Numbered from the stretch's first letter, positions 1 through 11,282 are shown. The stretch is 64,000 nt of DNA from CAMREV01 sp051656125 (GCA_051656125.1 JBOGBH010000052.1:124001-188000), one strand, 5' to 3'. Numbers and translations: made by a program. Notes: generated by a model not told the origin, from the letters alone.

Positions 1-1
1 A

Positions 2-466
2 AAAATGAAAAAAGCCATTTTGATAGAAGAAGCAAAAAAACTTGGTTGCAATAAAGTGGCAATGGGTCACCATGCTGATGACGCAATTGAAACTTTTTTT
101 ATGAATTTAATTAATGAAGGAAGAATAGCTACTTTTAAACCTAAAATGTATTTAGATAGAACAGATATTTGATTTATTAGACCATTAATTCTTGCCAGAG
201 AAAAAGATATTAAAAAGGTTTCAAAAAACGCCAAAATTCCTGTTATTCCTTGTGGTTGCCCAATGGAGGGATTTACTCAAAGAGACACTACAAAAGACTT
301 TTTGTATGAAAGTTTCTATAATAATAAAAAATGAAATGTTTCATATAAAAATTTCTTAGTAGCTTTAATGAATGGAAAAGAATGTGATCTTTGATTTACA
401 AATGAAGACAAAACAAAAAATAATTTTAAAGATATAATTGGTAAATGTAAGGAAGTTGAGAAATAA
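2..466 (+). CDS. ttcA: tRNA 2-thiocytidine biosynthesis TtcA-like protein (5'-truncated by window edge)
   Basis: This is the C-terminal part (about 154 codons) of a PP-loop ATPase of the TtcA family, which thiolates cytidine in tRNA; the ATP-binding SGGxDS loop would lie upstream of the window. What is visible matches the family: GHHADDAIETFFMN, then IRPLILAREKDI, then IPVIPCGCP. TtcA enzymes usually show a CxxC pair at this last point; here the cysteines are one residue apart (C-G-C). UGA is read as Trp in three places. The gene converges on ffh and shares a bidirectional terminator with it. TilS-like lysidine synthetase is the alternative, but the REKDI and PCxC signatures favour TtcA. Confidence 0.78.
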
Positions 467-482
467 ATTTTCAACTTTTTTA
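451..482. terminator. bidirectional terminator between ttcA and ffh
   Basis: A 7-bp stem (AAGTTGA at 453-459 with TCAACTT at 471-477) is followed by a T run on the + strand. It overlaps the ttcA stop codon and lies just below the ffh stop. Confidence 0.7.
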
Positions 483-486
483 TTTA

Positions 487-1827
487 TTAAAATTTAAATC
501 CTGATGTTAAAGGGTTGTTGCCTTTTTTCATCATTTTACCAATTTCTCCCATTTGTTTGCTAGATTTTTCTCATTTGCTCAACAATTTATTTAAGTCGTC
601 TGGTTTTTTTCCAGAACCTTTAATAATTCTAATTCTTCTATTTGGATTTCTTCTAATTAATGAAGGATTTCTTCTTTCCTCAATAGTCATTGAAGATAAT
701 AGTACTCTTCATACTTTTAATTGTTCTTCAGCAACACTAATTTTATCTTCACTAATCTTATTAGCACCAGGAACCATTGCTAATACAGAACTCATAGATC
801 CCATATTTTGTAATTGTTCCATTTGTTTCATTAAATCTTCTAAATCCATTTTACCTGATAACATTTTTTGAATAGATTTTTTAGCAGAAGTTTCGTCAAT
901 TGTTTCAGCTGCTTTTTCAGCTAAAGTCATCATGTCACCATATCCTAAAATTCTATCAGCAGTTCTTTCTGGGTAAAAAATATCAAATTCATTTACTTTT
1001 TCACCAATACCTGTAAATTTAATAGGAGCACTAAGTAATGAAGTTAAGGATAAAGCAGCACCAGCCCTAGCATCAGAATCAAGTTTTGTTACTATAATAC
1101 CAGTAATTTTTAGTACTTTATCAAATTCAGCTGCAACATTAATAATATCTTGACCAGCCATTCCATCAACAACAAAAATAATCTCATCTGGTTTAAAAGT
1201 TTTTTTAATTTCAACTAATTCATCCATTAATTCTTTATTTGTTTGTAACCTACCAGCAGTATCCAAAATTATCACATCATTCTTGTTTTTTGATGCAATT
1301 TCTAAAGATTCTTTTGCTGTTTTATAAGGTTGAATATTTCCTTTTTCAAAAAAATCACTTTTAGCATTATCAGCAACTGTTTTCAATTGTTGAATTGCTG
1401 CAGGACGATAAACATCCAGTGCAACAAGTAGTGGGTTCTTTTTTTCCTTAGTTTTTAGAAAATGTGCAAGTTTACCACATGTAGTTGTTTTACCTGAACC
1501 TTGCAAACCTACCATCATAATTTTTAATGGATTCTTTTTGTAGTCCATTTTAGATACATCTTTACCTAAAATTTTTACTAGCTCATCTTTGATTATTAGT
1601 AATAGTGCATCATCAACTTTTTCATCAGGTGAAACAATGTATCCAATAGCAGATTCTTTAATATTCTTTACAAGAGTTTTAACAACTGAAATGTTAACAT
1701 CAGCATCCAAAAGCGATATTCGTATTTCTTTTAAAACATCTTTAATATTTTCTTCTGAAATAGTAGCATTAATTAGCTTTTTTTGCATTTTTTTAGCAAC
1801 TATTGAAGATATCATACTCTTTAACAT
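487..1827 (-). CDS. ffh: signal recognition particle protein Ffh (SRP54)
   Basis: GTPase of the signal recognition particle, which carries ribosomes making membrane proteins to the Sec translocon. The 446-aa protein has the N domain (residues 1-95), the G domain with GLQGSGKTT (107-115), DTAGR (189-193) and TKLD (247-250), and a C-terminal M domain that binds SRP RNA. Two UGA codons in the M domain are read as Trp; the frame ends at TAA (487-489). Its RNA partner is encoded at 51611-51688. It is the last gene of the run rpmF-mnmG-rsmG-ParA-like-ffh, 34 nt after the preceding gene. The start ATG has AGAGGT-like ribosome-binding sequence upstream. Confidence 0.97.
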
Positions 1828-1861
1828 TTTTTACCTCTTATTATTAATTATAAATTTAAAA

Positions 1862-2560
1862 TTAATTTTTATTAAAGTTAATCTCTTCTAAAATTGCATT
1901 TAAATTATTTGTTGTTTTTTTATCATATATTTTCGGATTAATAAATGATATATTGTTATTATATTCTTTAAAAAAAATATCTTGTTTAACAATTACATCA
2001 TTAAAAAATTTATTAAAATATAAAAATCTTTTGTTTTTTTCGATGTCTTTATAGTTAAAATTTTTTAAAACTATTTTATATTCAATTTTGCTGTTTTTTA
2101 TTAGTTTTACTTTTGAAATAATTTTTTCTTCATCTAATTCATCAACATCTTTAATATCAATAATAGTTGAAGAATATTTGACTATTATTTTCGATAAAAA
2201 ATTATCAGTAATAAATGAAGTACAAATAATGTGATCGTATTGCTCTGTTAAATAATCAAAAAAAACATTAAATTTATTATTTGACTTTTCATTTAGCTCA
2301 TCATCTACAAAAATATCATTAGGTATTTTCAATAAATCCGTGTCTTTAGTTATTGTGTTTATTTTTAATTTATAAGGTTCTTCATCTTTAATTATTTTTA
2401 TGTTAAAAGATGATTTTGGAAAATCTAAAAAATTACTAATCTGGTTTGTATCAAGAATTAAAACCCTCATCTTTTTTTTAATAAGTATTTTAGCAAGATG
2501 AAGCGAGCATATGTATCGATAAATTTCATTTTTTGATTCAATAATAGTTATCTTATTCAT
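1862..2560 (-). CDS. degenerate Soj/ParA-like protein lacking Walker A
   Basis: A 232-aa protein with no clear catalytic motif. Its N-terminus follows the ParA/MinD pattern (beta strand, helix, then a KKMRVLILDTN strand), but where ParA has KGGxGKT this protein reads SKNEIYRYICSL, so the P-loop is gone. The stretch YDHIICTSFITDNFL resembles the ParA segment after switch II. The place fits: in Firmicutes mnmG-rsmG is followed by soj (parA). Its ATG overlaps the rsmG stop by one base (TAATG), so translation is probably coupled. I infer a relic or repurposed Soj that no longer hydrolyses ATP. It could instead be an unrelated mycoplasma protein; the family assignment is moderate. Confidence 0.55.
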   Translation of the reverse strand: MNKITIIESKNEIYRYICSLHLAKILIKKKMRVLILDTNQISNFLDFPKSSFNIKIIKDEEPYKLKINTITKDTDLLKIPNDIFVDDELNEKSNNKFNVFFDYLTEQYDHIICTSFITDNFLSKIIVKYSSTIIDIKDVDELDEEKIISKVKLIKNSKIEYKIVLKNFNYKDIEKNKRFLYFNKFFNDVIVKQDIFFKEYNNNISFINPKIYDKKTTNNLNAILEEINFNKN

Positions 2561-3249
2561 TACTTAACAATATCCTTTCACATTCTAGGAAATTCTATGC
2601 TTGTTTTTTCTGTTTTTTCAAAAATAACGATATTATGTACACGATTAAAAAAATTATAATTTAAAGTATTTTTATAATTTAATTTTAACTTCTCTATAAT
2701 TTCTTTAGATTCAAATAGTTCATTATCAAGATTAGTTGATTTTGGTTCAATTAACAAACCATTAACCTTTAAATATGGAACAGATATTTCAATTAATGCC
2801 TTTAAACTAGCAACTGCTCTTGAAGTTACATAATCAAATGTTTCTCTTTCTTCAACATTCAAAATTTCTGCCCTTTTACAAATGACATTAATATCTTGTA
2901 AATCTAGTTCAGAAATAAGAGATTTCATAAATTCACATTTTTTATTATTTGATTCAATTATTGTTACATTTATTTTGGGGTAAAAAATTTTAATCAAAAT
3001 TCCTGGTATACCAGAACCTGAACCAATGTCTAAAAGTTTAAGATTTTTGTTTTCTAAAATGTCTTTATAAACTATGATAGATTCAAAAAAATAATTTAAA
3101 TATATTTTATTTTCTTCTTCCAATCTAGTTAAATTATATTGCTTGTTATTCTCAATCAAAATTTCTTTATATAACTCTATTTTTTCAAATAATTTTTCAT
3201 CGCATTTAAAGTGATTGAGAATTTCTTTTTTAAACTCTTCTTTATTCAT
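2560..3249 (-). CDS. rsmG: 16S rRNA (guanine-N7) methyltransferase RsmG (GidB)
   Basis: SAM-dependent enzyme that methylates G527 of 16S rRNA. The 229-aa protein carries the SAM motif LLDIGSGSGIPGI near residues 68-80 and TSRAVASLKAL, both typical of GidB. The final codons run through a UGA (Trp) to a TAA that overlaps the next gene's ATG by one base. The start ATG lies inside the end of mnmG (8-nt overlap), the usual mnmG-rsmG arrangement. Confidence 0.95.
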
Positions 3250-5080
3250 TTTTATTACCTTTTAAGAAAAATTTAATATTTATTAAATCATTAAATGTTA
3301 CACCAGATATTCTAGATGCTTGTCCTAAATCTGTTGGTTTAAATTTATTTAGTTTATCAATTGCTTCTAAAGATAAATTGTTAACTTTTTTGTAATCTAT
3401 ATTAATACTTAATTTAATTTTTGATAATTTTTCATAATCCTGAATTAAATTTTTTTGATTTTTAATATATCCATCATACTTAATTTTAATGTTAATTTTT
3501 TCTTGTCAAAAATCATCTAGTTCATAAGCATCAATATATTGTTTTAAATCTTGATAAGTAAAATCTGGCCTTTTAATTAAATCATACAAGCTCATGTTTG
3601 ATTTCTTATAAGTATTGTTTAAATCTTTAATTTCTGATGTAAATTTATTTTTAAGCATTTCAATATTTTGATTTAATTTATTAATATTTTCATTAAATAG
3701 CTTATATTTATCTTCTGAGATTAAACCAATTTCATAACCATATTTAATAAGTCTTTCATCTGCATTATCATTTCTTAATTCCAATCGATGTTCTGCTCTA
3801 CTTGTTAAAAGTCTATATGGTTCAGATATTTCTTTTGTTACAATATCATCAATCATAACACCAATGTAAGCTTCTGATCTTGATAAAATTAAAGGCTCTT
3901 TATTTTCAATTTTTAAAATTGCATTAATTCCAGCAATCAAACCTTGTCCAGCAGCTTCTTCATATCCACTTGTGCCATTTATTTGACCAGCAAAAAATAA
4001 GTTTCTTATTTTTTTGCTTTCTAAAGAAGCATATAGCTGTTCTGGTTTAATTGAATCATATTCAATAGCATAGGCATATTTAATAAATTCAGCATTTTCC
4101 ATACCTTTAATTGAATGAACCATTTCTTCTTGAACATTTTTAGGTAAAGAAGAAGAAATTCCTGCTAAATAAACTGTGTCTAATTGCTTAGACTCAGGCT
4201 CAATAAATATTTGATGTCTTTCCTTGTCATGAAATCTTACTACTTTGTCTTCTATACTAGGGCAATACCTAGGACCAACACCAATAATTTTTCCGCCATA
4301 CATTGGCGATTCTTTTAAATTATTTCTAATAATCTCATGAGTGTTTAAATTTGTATGAACTAAGTAACAAACTTCTTGATCTTTAATATCAATAAATTTG
4401 CAATTAAAATGAGAAAAACAATATTTACCATCAGTCCCTGGTTCTATTTGAAATTGTGAATAATCTAATGAGTGCTTGTTTAATCTAGGAGGAGTCCCTG
4501 TTTTTAATCTTACAGTTTCAAACCCAATTTCTTTAATGTTTTTAGCAAGCTTTGTAGACGAAGAAAAACCATCGGGACCTTCTTGCTTATTTTCATTACC
4601 AATAAATATTTTAGAATCTAAAAAAGTACCTGTTGCAATAATAACAGTGTCTGATAAGTATTCATTGTTATTTATTTTTAAACCAATTGCTTGATTATTT
4701 TTAATTAAAATTTCTTCAGCTTCACCAATGATTAAATCAATGTATTCATTTTCAGCAATTAATTTTTTAAAAAAATTATGATATTCAATTTTATCTATTT
4801 GAGCTCTTAAGGCTCTAACTCCAGCACCCTTTGAGCTATTTAAAAGTTTCATTTGTAATTGACAAGCATCAGCTGCAATTCCTTGCATTCCACCTAATGC
4901 ATCGATTTCTCTTGTAACAATTCCTTTAGCTGGACCACCAATAGATGGATTGCAAGGCATATTTGCAATTAATTTTTCATCCATCAAAACTAATGCAACA
5001 TGCATTTTTTTGTTAGCAAAAGCAAATGCTGCTTCTAAACCTGCATGACCAGCACCGATTACCATACCTTTGTAATTCAT
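3242..5080 (-). CDS. mnmG: tRNA uridine-5-carboxymethylaminomethyl modification enzyme MnmG (GidA)
   Basis: FAD-dependent partner of MnmE in building the cmnm5U modification at tRNA wobble position 34. The 612-aa length is normal. The N-terminus has the dinucleotide-binding GAGHAGLEAA motif and MPCNPSIGGPAKG, both diagnostic, followed by the GidA signature around TGTPPRL. The C-terminal helical domain, needed for tRNA and MnmE contact, lies after a UGA-coded Trp near residue 525. It begins 7 nt after a small membrane-peptide gene and overlaps rsmG. Confidence 0.97.
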
Positions 5081-5087
5081 AAAGATC

Positions 5088-5240
5088 CTAAATAAAAATT
5101 ATTAAAAGACAAGCTATAATTACACCAGTTAGTATAAATATAGCCATAAGCATAAAAATACAAAGTATATCAACTATCTTTGTATCATGTTTATCATATG
5201 CACGTTTTTGTTTATCAACTACATTTTTTTTAATTTTCAT
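5088..5240 (-). CDS. 50-aa single-pass membrane peptide, unknown function
   Basis: A short frame starts 2 nt after the rpmF stop and ends 7 nt before mnmG. It encodes 50 residues: a basic, polar N-terminus (MKIKKNVVDKQKRAYDKHD) and one strongly hydrophobic stretch of about 28 residues to the end. The layout predicts one membrane segment with the basic end inside. Tight packing between two real genes and a clean frame suggest it is expressed. I do not recognise the family; a SecE-like or regulatory membrane peptide is possible but nothing in the sequence shows it. Confidence 0.6.
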   Translation of the reverse strand: MKIKKNVVDKQKRAYDKHDTKIVDILCIFMLMAIFILTGVIIACLLIIFI

Positions 5241-5242
5241 AA

Positions 5243-5425
5243 TTAAACTTTTGCAGTATCGATTATTTTCTTCTCTTTATAATAACCACAATTTGAGCAA
5301 ACTCTGTGTGTTTGGATTTTTGTACCACATTTTTTGCAAGCAGTTAAATTTGGAACAGATAAAGCATGGTGACTTCTTCTCATTCCCTTTCTACTCTTAG
5401 TAACTCTTCTTTGTTGTACAGCCAT
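5243..5425 (-). CDS. rpmF: 50S ribosomal protein L32
   Basis: Small zinc-ribbon protein of the large ribosomal subunit, 60 aa. It begins MAVQQRRVTKSRKGMRRSHHAL, the usual L32 opening, and carries CKKC and CSNC, a full four-cysteine zinc site. The ATG at 5425 is chosen over one 27 nt upstream because L32 proteins begin MAVP/MAVQ and AAGGTAG sits just before it. It is first in the rpmF-mnmG-rsmG run. Confidence 0.96.
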   Translation of the reverse strand: MAVQQRRVTKSRKGMRRSHHALSVPNLTACKKCGTKIQTHRVCSNCGYYKEKKIIDTAKV

Positions 5426-5462
5426 TTTGCTACCTTCTATAAAATTAAACAATAATGTGTAT

Positions 5463-5468
5463 ATTATA
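5463..5468 (-). promoter_or_regulatory. -10 element for the rpmF operon
   Basis: A consensus TATAAT on the minus strand lies about 38 nt upstream of the rpmF start, in the gap after thrS. No clear -35 is visible, which is common in mycoplasmas. Confidence 0.5.
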
Positions 5469-5497
5469 TTATTAAACTTAAAAATATGCTAATTTTT

Positions 5498-7387
5498 TTA
5501 ATGTTTTATGAATTTTTTTAAAATTGTAATGAATTCGTTTAATGAAGCTGAGTTAGTTTCTTCTTCACCATAACCTCTAAATGAGATATCTCCAATAATT
5601 TTTTCGTTTTTCGTTTTCAAAAAAGGCTCCTTATTTCAAGATTCAACTTCTTTATCACCAATAATTATTTGCAGAGGAATTTTGCTTTTTTGAGCAGTTC
5701 TTATTTTCTTTGATAATCTTTCATTTGAATCGTCCAATTTAACTGAAAAACTATTGTTTTCTAATAGTTTTTGAACTTCAATTGCATATTCTAAATGAAA
5801 TGAATTGTTAACTGGCATAATAATAATTTGAGTAGGAAGTAATTTAAATGGTAAAAAACCTTTAGTTTTACTTAGTAATACTGAAATAAATCTTTCATAT
5901 GTTCCGATTACACCAAAATGAATTAAAACAGGAGTTTTCATCAAACCATCTTTATCCTTATATTCACAATTAAATTTTTTAGGTAATAAAAAGTCCAATT
6001 GGATTGTTGAGACAGTTATTCATTTGCCTAAATTTGTTTTATATTGGTAATCAATTTTCGGTCCGTAAAAAGCAGCTTCTCCTTTAACTTCTAACTTTTC
6101 AATTTCAGAATTAGCATTATTATTTTTTAATCATTTGTTTAAAAAATTTAATTTAGCATAATCAACTATATTATTTTGTTCATCTGTATCTTTTTTAGAT
6201 TTAATGTTTTTATAATTAAATTTTTTTAAAATATTTCTTAACATTTCTTGTGAAGTTTCTCAAATGTCTTCATCATCAAAGTATTTGTTTTTTTCTTCAG
6301 ATCTTAAAGATAAATCAACTCTATCGATTTGAATATTAAAATAATCCATAGTTTTTAAAACCATTTCATTTAATTCTACAATTATTGATTCTATGTTATC
6401 CCTTGTGCAAAATATGTGAGAATCAAATAGCTCCATTGCCCTTACACGTTCAAGACCAATTAATCCACCACTTGATTCATATCTATGTAATTTAGCTTCT
6501 TCTGCCATTTTATAAGGTAAATCTTTATATGATTTTGGCGACGAATTAAAAACTAAAATATGGTGAGGACAAGTCATTGGTCTTAACAAAAATTCTTCAT
6601 TATCAATTAAAATAGGAGAAAAATTATTTTCTTTATATAAATCTCAATGTCCCGAAGTTAAATACATTTTTTTACTTCCCAAAATTGGAGTAGCAACTAA
6701 TGAAAAACCATACTGAGTAAATTCTTTTTTTAAATAATTGCTTATTTTTTCTTTTAAGTAATGACCATTTGGAAGTCAAATAGGAAATCCTTTGCCAGCT
6801 AATTCATCAAGCAAGAAAATTTTCATTTCTTCACCGATTGTTCTATGATCTCTTGATCTTAATTCTTCCATTATTTTTTCAAAAATTTGATATTCATCAT
6901 CATTTGCAAAAGCGCTAGCATTAATTCTGATAAGTTGAATTTGCTTATTATCTTCTTCATATTCAACTCCACCAATTTTTGTTAAAACAACTTTCTTAAT
7001 TTCGTTCGTGTTTTTTAAGAAATCAATATTTTTTTTAGTAGAAGAAAATGAAGGATAAATATTATCATTTATCTTAAAAAATATATTTTCATTTAAAGTT
7101 TTTTTTGATTTTAATAATTCTTTAACTTCATTTGAATTATTATCAACCAATTCTATTTTATATCCCCCGGCAATAACTTTATTTATTTCCTTAGTGATTT
7201 TATTTAAATCATTAGATGAAATTTTATCATCTACATAAAAATCTATATAAAAACCGTATTCAGTGCTTGAAACTTTATACAACTTAAATGTTTTATAATT
7301 TTTTTTTATTGCAATTTGCATTGCTAATGAAGCAGCAATATTAACTTCTTCATTAAAGATATATTGCATTGGTTGCTTTGAATTCAT
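5498..7387 (-). CDS. thrS: threonyl-tRNA synthetase, editing site eroded and no TGS domain
   Basis: Charges tRNA-Thr. The 629-aa protein has the class II core: TCPHH (zinc Cys), DSHIF (zinc His), LIHFG (zinc His; usual IHR reads IHF), QLDFLLP, GTYERFI and the anticodon domain with IIGDKEVES. UGA encodes Trp in several places. The N-terminus is short: there is no room for the TGS domain, and the N2 domain (residues 10-195), still aligned through GFYIDF and RDHRTIG, has lost the HxxxH pair (now NIAAS) and the CxxxH pair (now in NIYPSFSS). These four residues form the Ser-tRNA-Thr hydrolysis site in E. coli, so post-transfer editing is probably lost. Confidence 0.95.
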
Positions 7388-7393
7388 AAAAAT

Positions 7394-7417
7394 CCTTAAA
7401 TACTTATATTAAGTATA
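7394..7417. promoter_or_regulatory. perfect inverted repeat upstream of thrS
   Basis: ATACTTA-TAT-TAAGTAT forms a 7-bp stem with a 3-nt loop in the short gap between the transporter gene and thrS. No T run follows on the minus strand, so it is a weak terminator candidate or an operator. Function not shown. Confidence 0.3.
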
Positions 7418-7441
7418 AGAAAAAACAAAAAATAATTTTTA

Positions 7442-8752
7442 TTAATTTAACATTTTTTTCTTTTTATCAACATAAATAAATAATAATAGCGAAACTATCA
7501 AAAATGCAATAATAGTAGAATTAATAATAAAAACTGAATCCTTTAAATTTAATTCCTTGATATTGTTAGAAATAAAAGTTGTAAAAAAGTTACTAAATGT
7601 AATTCCTATTGCATTAATCGATTGATAAATTCCCATAGGAGTATAATACTTTTTGTTAAATGATAATGATAATACATAGCCTAATAGTAAATTATATAAA
7701 AGTCCATAAGCAAATCCATTTAATGAATGAATCGAAATAAAGAAAATAGGATTGAAATAAAATAGAGAAATTAAGTGATAAGTAATTCAAATTGACAAAC
7801 CAATTAAAAATATTTTTATATTGGCTGTTTTTTTAAAAACTAAATAACCAAACAATAAAGTTCCAAATAATTGAAAGACACTAAAAACTGTTGATAAATA
7901 TCCTTCATAAGCAGAAACATCCATGTCTGCATAAATACCCAATTGCTGTAAATGTGTTGTTCCAACTGAACCGCTATTTCCAAATTTAACAAATAAAACA
8001 ATTGCTCCAACTAAACAAATTAGTGCAAAGTTTATTTTCTGATCTTTTTTTTCGATTAATGTATTGCCAAGAACTTCTCCTACAAATTGTCTATTTTCCT
8101 TAATAAAAAAAGCCATGACAAAAACAACTACTAAAAAAACTAATCCAATAATTCACATAATTGACATTTTAGATAAATCATATCCATCTGGGCCCTTTGC
8201 GTAAGAAACAATTGCTGATTGAATTGGTGATGTAATAAAATCCGCAACAAGTGGTGGAATAGCTAAAATTGAAACAGTTAAAAGTGTTTTTGATTTTCCA
8301 TACTGTTCTTTAAACAATAATTCATATGTTCCAATAATGGAAGCTCCAATCCCGACTCCAATAGATTGAATAATATTTGTTGCTGTAGTTTGAATAATAA
8401 CCATTGGTATAAAAGAAATTAAAATTAATGCAACAGATGATTGAACAACTAATTTTCTATTTCTTAAATATAAACCAAAAAAATCCATTATTGGCCTTGC
8501 AAAAACACCAATTAAACCATAAACCATAAGCGGGGCTCATTTAATCAGGTTGTCAATTTCTGATTGAATGGTTCCTCGATATGGACGAACAAGCATGACA
8601 GGTATTCAAAATACTATATATAAAATAAATAGATACTTATAAAAAGGATTATTAAATTTTAGTTTTAGCATTACAACTACTGTAACAATCAAAACAAATA
8701 AAAGAATAATGCAGTTTATAAGTATTTTTAAATTTGTAGGATTTAAAAACAT
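7442..8752 (-). CDS. major-facilitator-type membrane transporter
   Basis: A 436-aa, very hydrophobic protein with about 11-12 membrane segments. The loop LIKWAPLMVYGLIGVFARP, the charged central loop (FFIKENRQFVGEVLGNTLIEKKDQK) and two halves of about six segments suit the major facilitator superfamily. The substrate cannot be read from the sequence. UGA encodes Trp in several places. The start at 8752 has AAGGAA upstream and a divergent surface-protein gene beyond it; thrS follows 54 nt downstream, so the two may be cotranscribed. Confidence 0.7.
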
Positions 8753-8879
8753 TTATATTCCTTAATATTACTAAATAAATATATAACAAAAAAATATAAA
8801 TAATGTGAAAATATTTTTATGAATACATTAAGTATATATACTAGATATTATAAATAGAATTCTAGTTTCAAGGAATAAA

Positions 8880-11246
8880 ATGAAACTATCAAAATATAAA
8901 AAAAGAATAATTGTTATTTCTTCATTATCACTATGTTCGATAATAACATCAAACTTATTAAATAATGTTATCAATATTCAAGAAAATAAATTATCAAATA
9001 ATAAATCTAATAAGCAAGTTCAAACAAATATTATTGCAGATATTAATAATAAGGATATTTCAATCAAAGATAATAATTTCATATTATTTAAAAATGATAT
9101 TGATTGAAAGGTGAGAAACTACACGACATTATGAAATAATGGTGGTCAAAAAACATTAGAATATTTAAATGCATTTAATATAAATAAAGATATTAATTTT
9201 AAAGTTGAAGATGATTTATTAAAAAAATTAGTTGATGAAATAAATAATGATACAAATAATTTTGGTTTAGACATAAATAAACAAACAAAATATATAAAAT
9301 CAGACAATCATTTTATAGAAGAAACAACTAAATTAGATCCAAAGTTTGATCGTGTTTTTGGCTCATCACATATTGGTAATTGTTACTGAAGAGGTTATTT
9401 TAATTGAAAAATTTACTTGTTATCAAGTTTTAAACAAATGGAAATAACAAAAAATCAAATTGGCGGACAATATTTAATGGATTATAAATTTGAAACAAAT
9501 TTATTAAATGATGTAGAAGACTTTCACATTTATAATCAAGGATTTGATTGACAATATTTTTCAGGTTTTGATTACACAATTTCAGTTGAAAAAAATTTAA
9601 ATAATAAAAAAGAAAGTAATGCCTCTAGTTCAAATTTTATGATTGATCTATTTAGCTCAAAAAATAGCGAAAATATAATTAAAACATTTTTGGATATCAA
9701 TCTACCACATATGGAAAAAAATCCAAATAATGTCTCTGGAATTTGAAATAAAAATGATTTGTTAAAAGATAATTATGTAAGCATATTTAAATTTTCAGAT
9801 GATTTAAAATTATTAAAATTTATTAATGAATATAACAAATCAAATAATAAGTCATTTTATTATGATAATGAATTAGAAAATCTTCAAATGAAATTAATAA
9901 AAAGCAACATAATAAAGAAAAAAAATAATAATGAACTTTATTCCATTGATGAATTAAGCTTACTATATGAAAGAATAATTGGTTGATTCAAAAATAATGA
10001 AATTATAGCAAATATTAGCATTGATAATTTAGAAGGAAAAGATTATGTTATTTGAAATGGAAATTCATTTTTAAATGAATATGATTTTTTTAATACAAAT
10101 AGTAATAAAAATACTTTAAATATTAAAATTAATTATATAGAAAACAAATTAAAAAGTTTCAAATCAAAAGTACTTGCTGGAAATTCAAAAACAAGCGATG
10201 GATTTGGCGAATATATCATATATTATAGAAATGATTTTGCTGAAAAAGATATTAACATTAAAAATTCATTCAATAAATGTATTCCAATTAAATTAGATGC
10301 TGATGTTGAAGATATTTTAGTTCATGATGGCGAAAATGTTTTATTTGTAAATAATAATGATTTAGCAAATTTTATTAATGATGTTTTAAATAAAGAAATA
10401 GAAAATGATTTATTTGAAAATGTAGAATTGTTTGACTATTTAAAACATAATTTTTATAACATTGATGAAGTTTTAAAAAATTTTAATATTTACGAAAATA
10501 GAAAAACTATAAATCACAAACCAAATAATGATGATGGAATATTTTATGTTGTAGCAACAATTCCTAAATGAAATACAATAGATACTGTAAATAATTACAA
10601 TGGAAATTTCAATATAGAAGATAAAATAAACTTCATAAAAAATATTAATAAAAAAAGCACAAATATTAAAGAACTTATTTCTAATAATACAAATGATACA
10701 AATGGTTATTTTCTTTTAAAAATAAGAACAAATAAAACAAATTATATTAAAAATTTTAATGATTATCTAAACATTTTAGATAACTTTGATAAATTATTTA
10801 AAGTAAATTATACTGAAGAAAACATTAATGATTTTTTTACAAATTTCTATAATAAAAAAGTTAAAAATATTGAAGTAATAAACGATGTCATTATTGAAGG
10901 AATAACTCATGAAAAAATAAATAATGAAATAAAGGAAAGGGATATTTGAACACAAATAAAAAATAATATCGAAAATTTATTTAATTATTCTGAATTTATA
11001 TTTAATAAATCCAATATTGAATATAAAGAAGAGATAGATGAATCTATTATTAAAAATAAAATAGATGAAATACAAACAAATATTCAATTTAATGAAAAAA
11101 TGATTAGAACTCCAAATATCGCTAATATTGCAATTTTATCAATTTCAATATTCATAACGCTTGGTTTAGCAGGAATATTTGTTTATAGGTATAGAAAAAA
11201 CAAATATAAAGATTTTCAAAAAAATAACAATAAAAAAGATGTCTAA
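8880..11246 (+). CDS. large surface protein anchored at the C-terminus, unknown family
   Basis: A 788-aa protein, rich in Asn, Lys and Ile. A basic N-terminus and hydrophobic stretch (residues 8-30) form a signal peptide; SLSLC lacks a small residue at -1, so it is not a convincing lipobox. Near the C-terminus a membrane segment (NIANIAILSISIFITLGLAG) is followed by a basic tail, so the bulk should face outside. A Trp/aromatic patch (FGSSHIGNCYWRGYFNW) near residue 160 is the most distinctive motif. UGA is read as Trp about a dozen times. AAGGAATAAA precedes the ATG. I do not recognise the family; an adhesin or other host-contact protein is possible, but that is inference. Confidence 0.75.
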
Positions 11247-11260
11247 TATAGACATTTTTT
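11233..11260 (+). terminator. terminator of the surface-protein gene
   Basis: GATGTCT-AATAT-AGACAT hairpin followed by six Ts, overlapping the stop codon of the upstream gene. Confidence 0.75.
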
Positions 11261-11282
11261 ATTTTTTCCTTATTATATTTAT

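Noticed and set aside
515..871. Open frame on the + strand opposite ffh
   Set aside because: It lies fully antisense to the conserved ffh coding sequence, has no ribosome-binding site and no recognisable protein features.
5498..7387. Apparent frameshifts in thrS, lepA, fmt, cysS, tkt and the lipoprotein genes
   Set aside because: Each break is a TGA at a Trp position; with genetic code 4 the frames are continuous.
7388..7441. T-box riboswitch before thrS
   Set aside because: The gap is only 54 bases and lacks the T-box sequence; only a short inverted repeat is present. The leuS leader likewise shows none.
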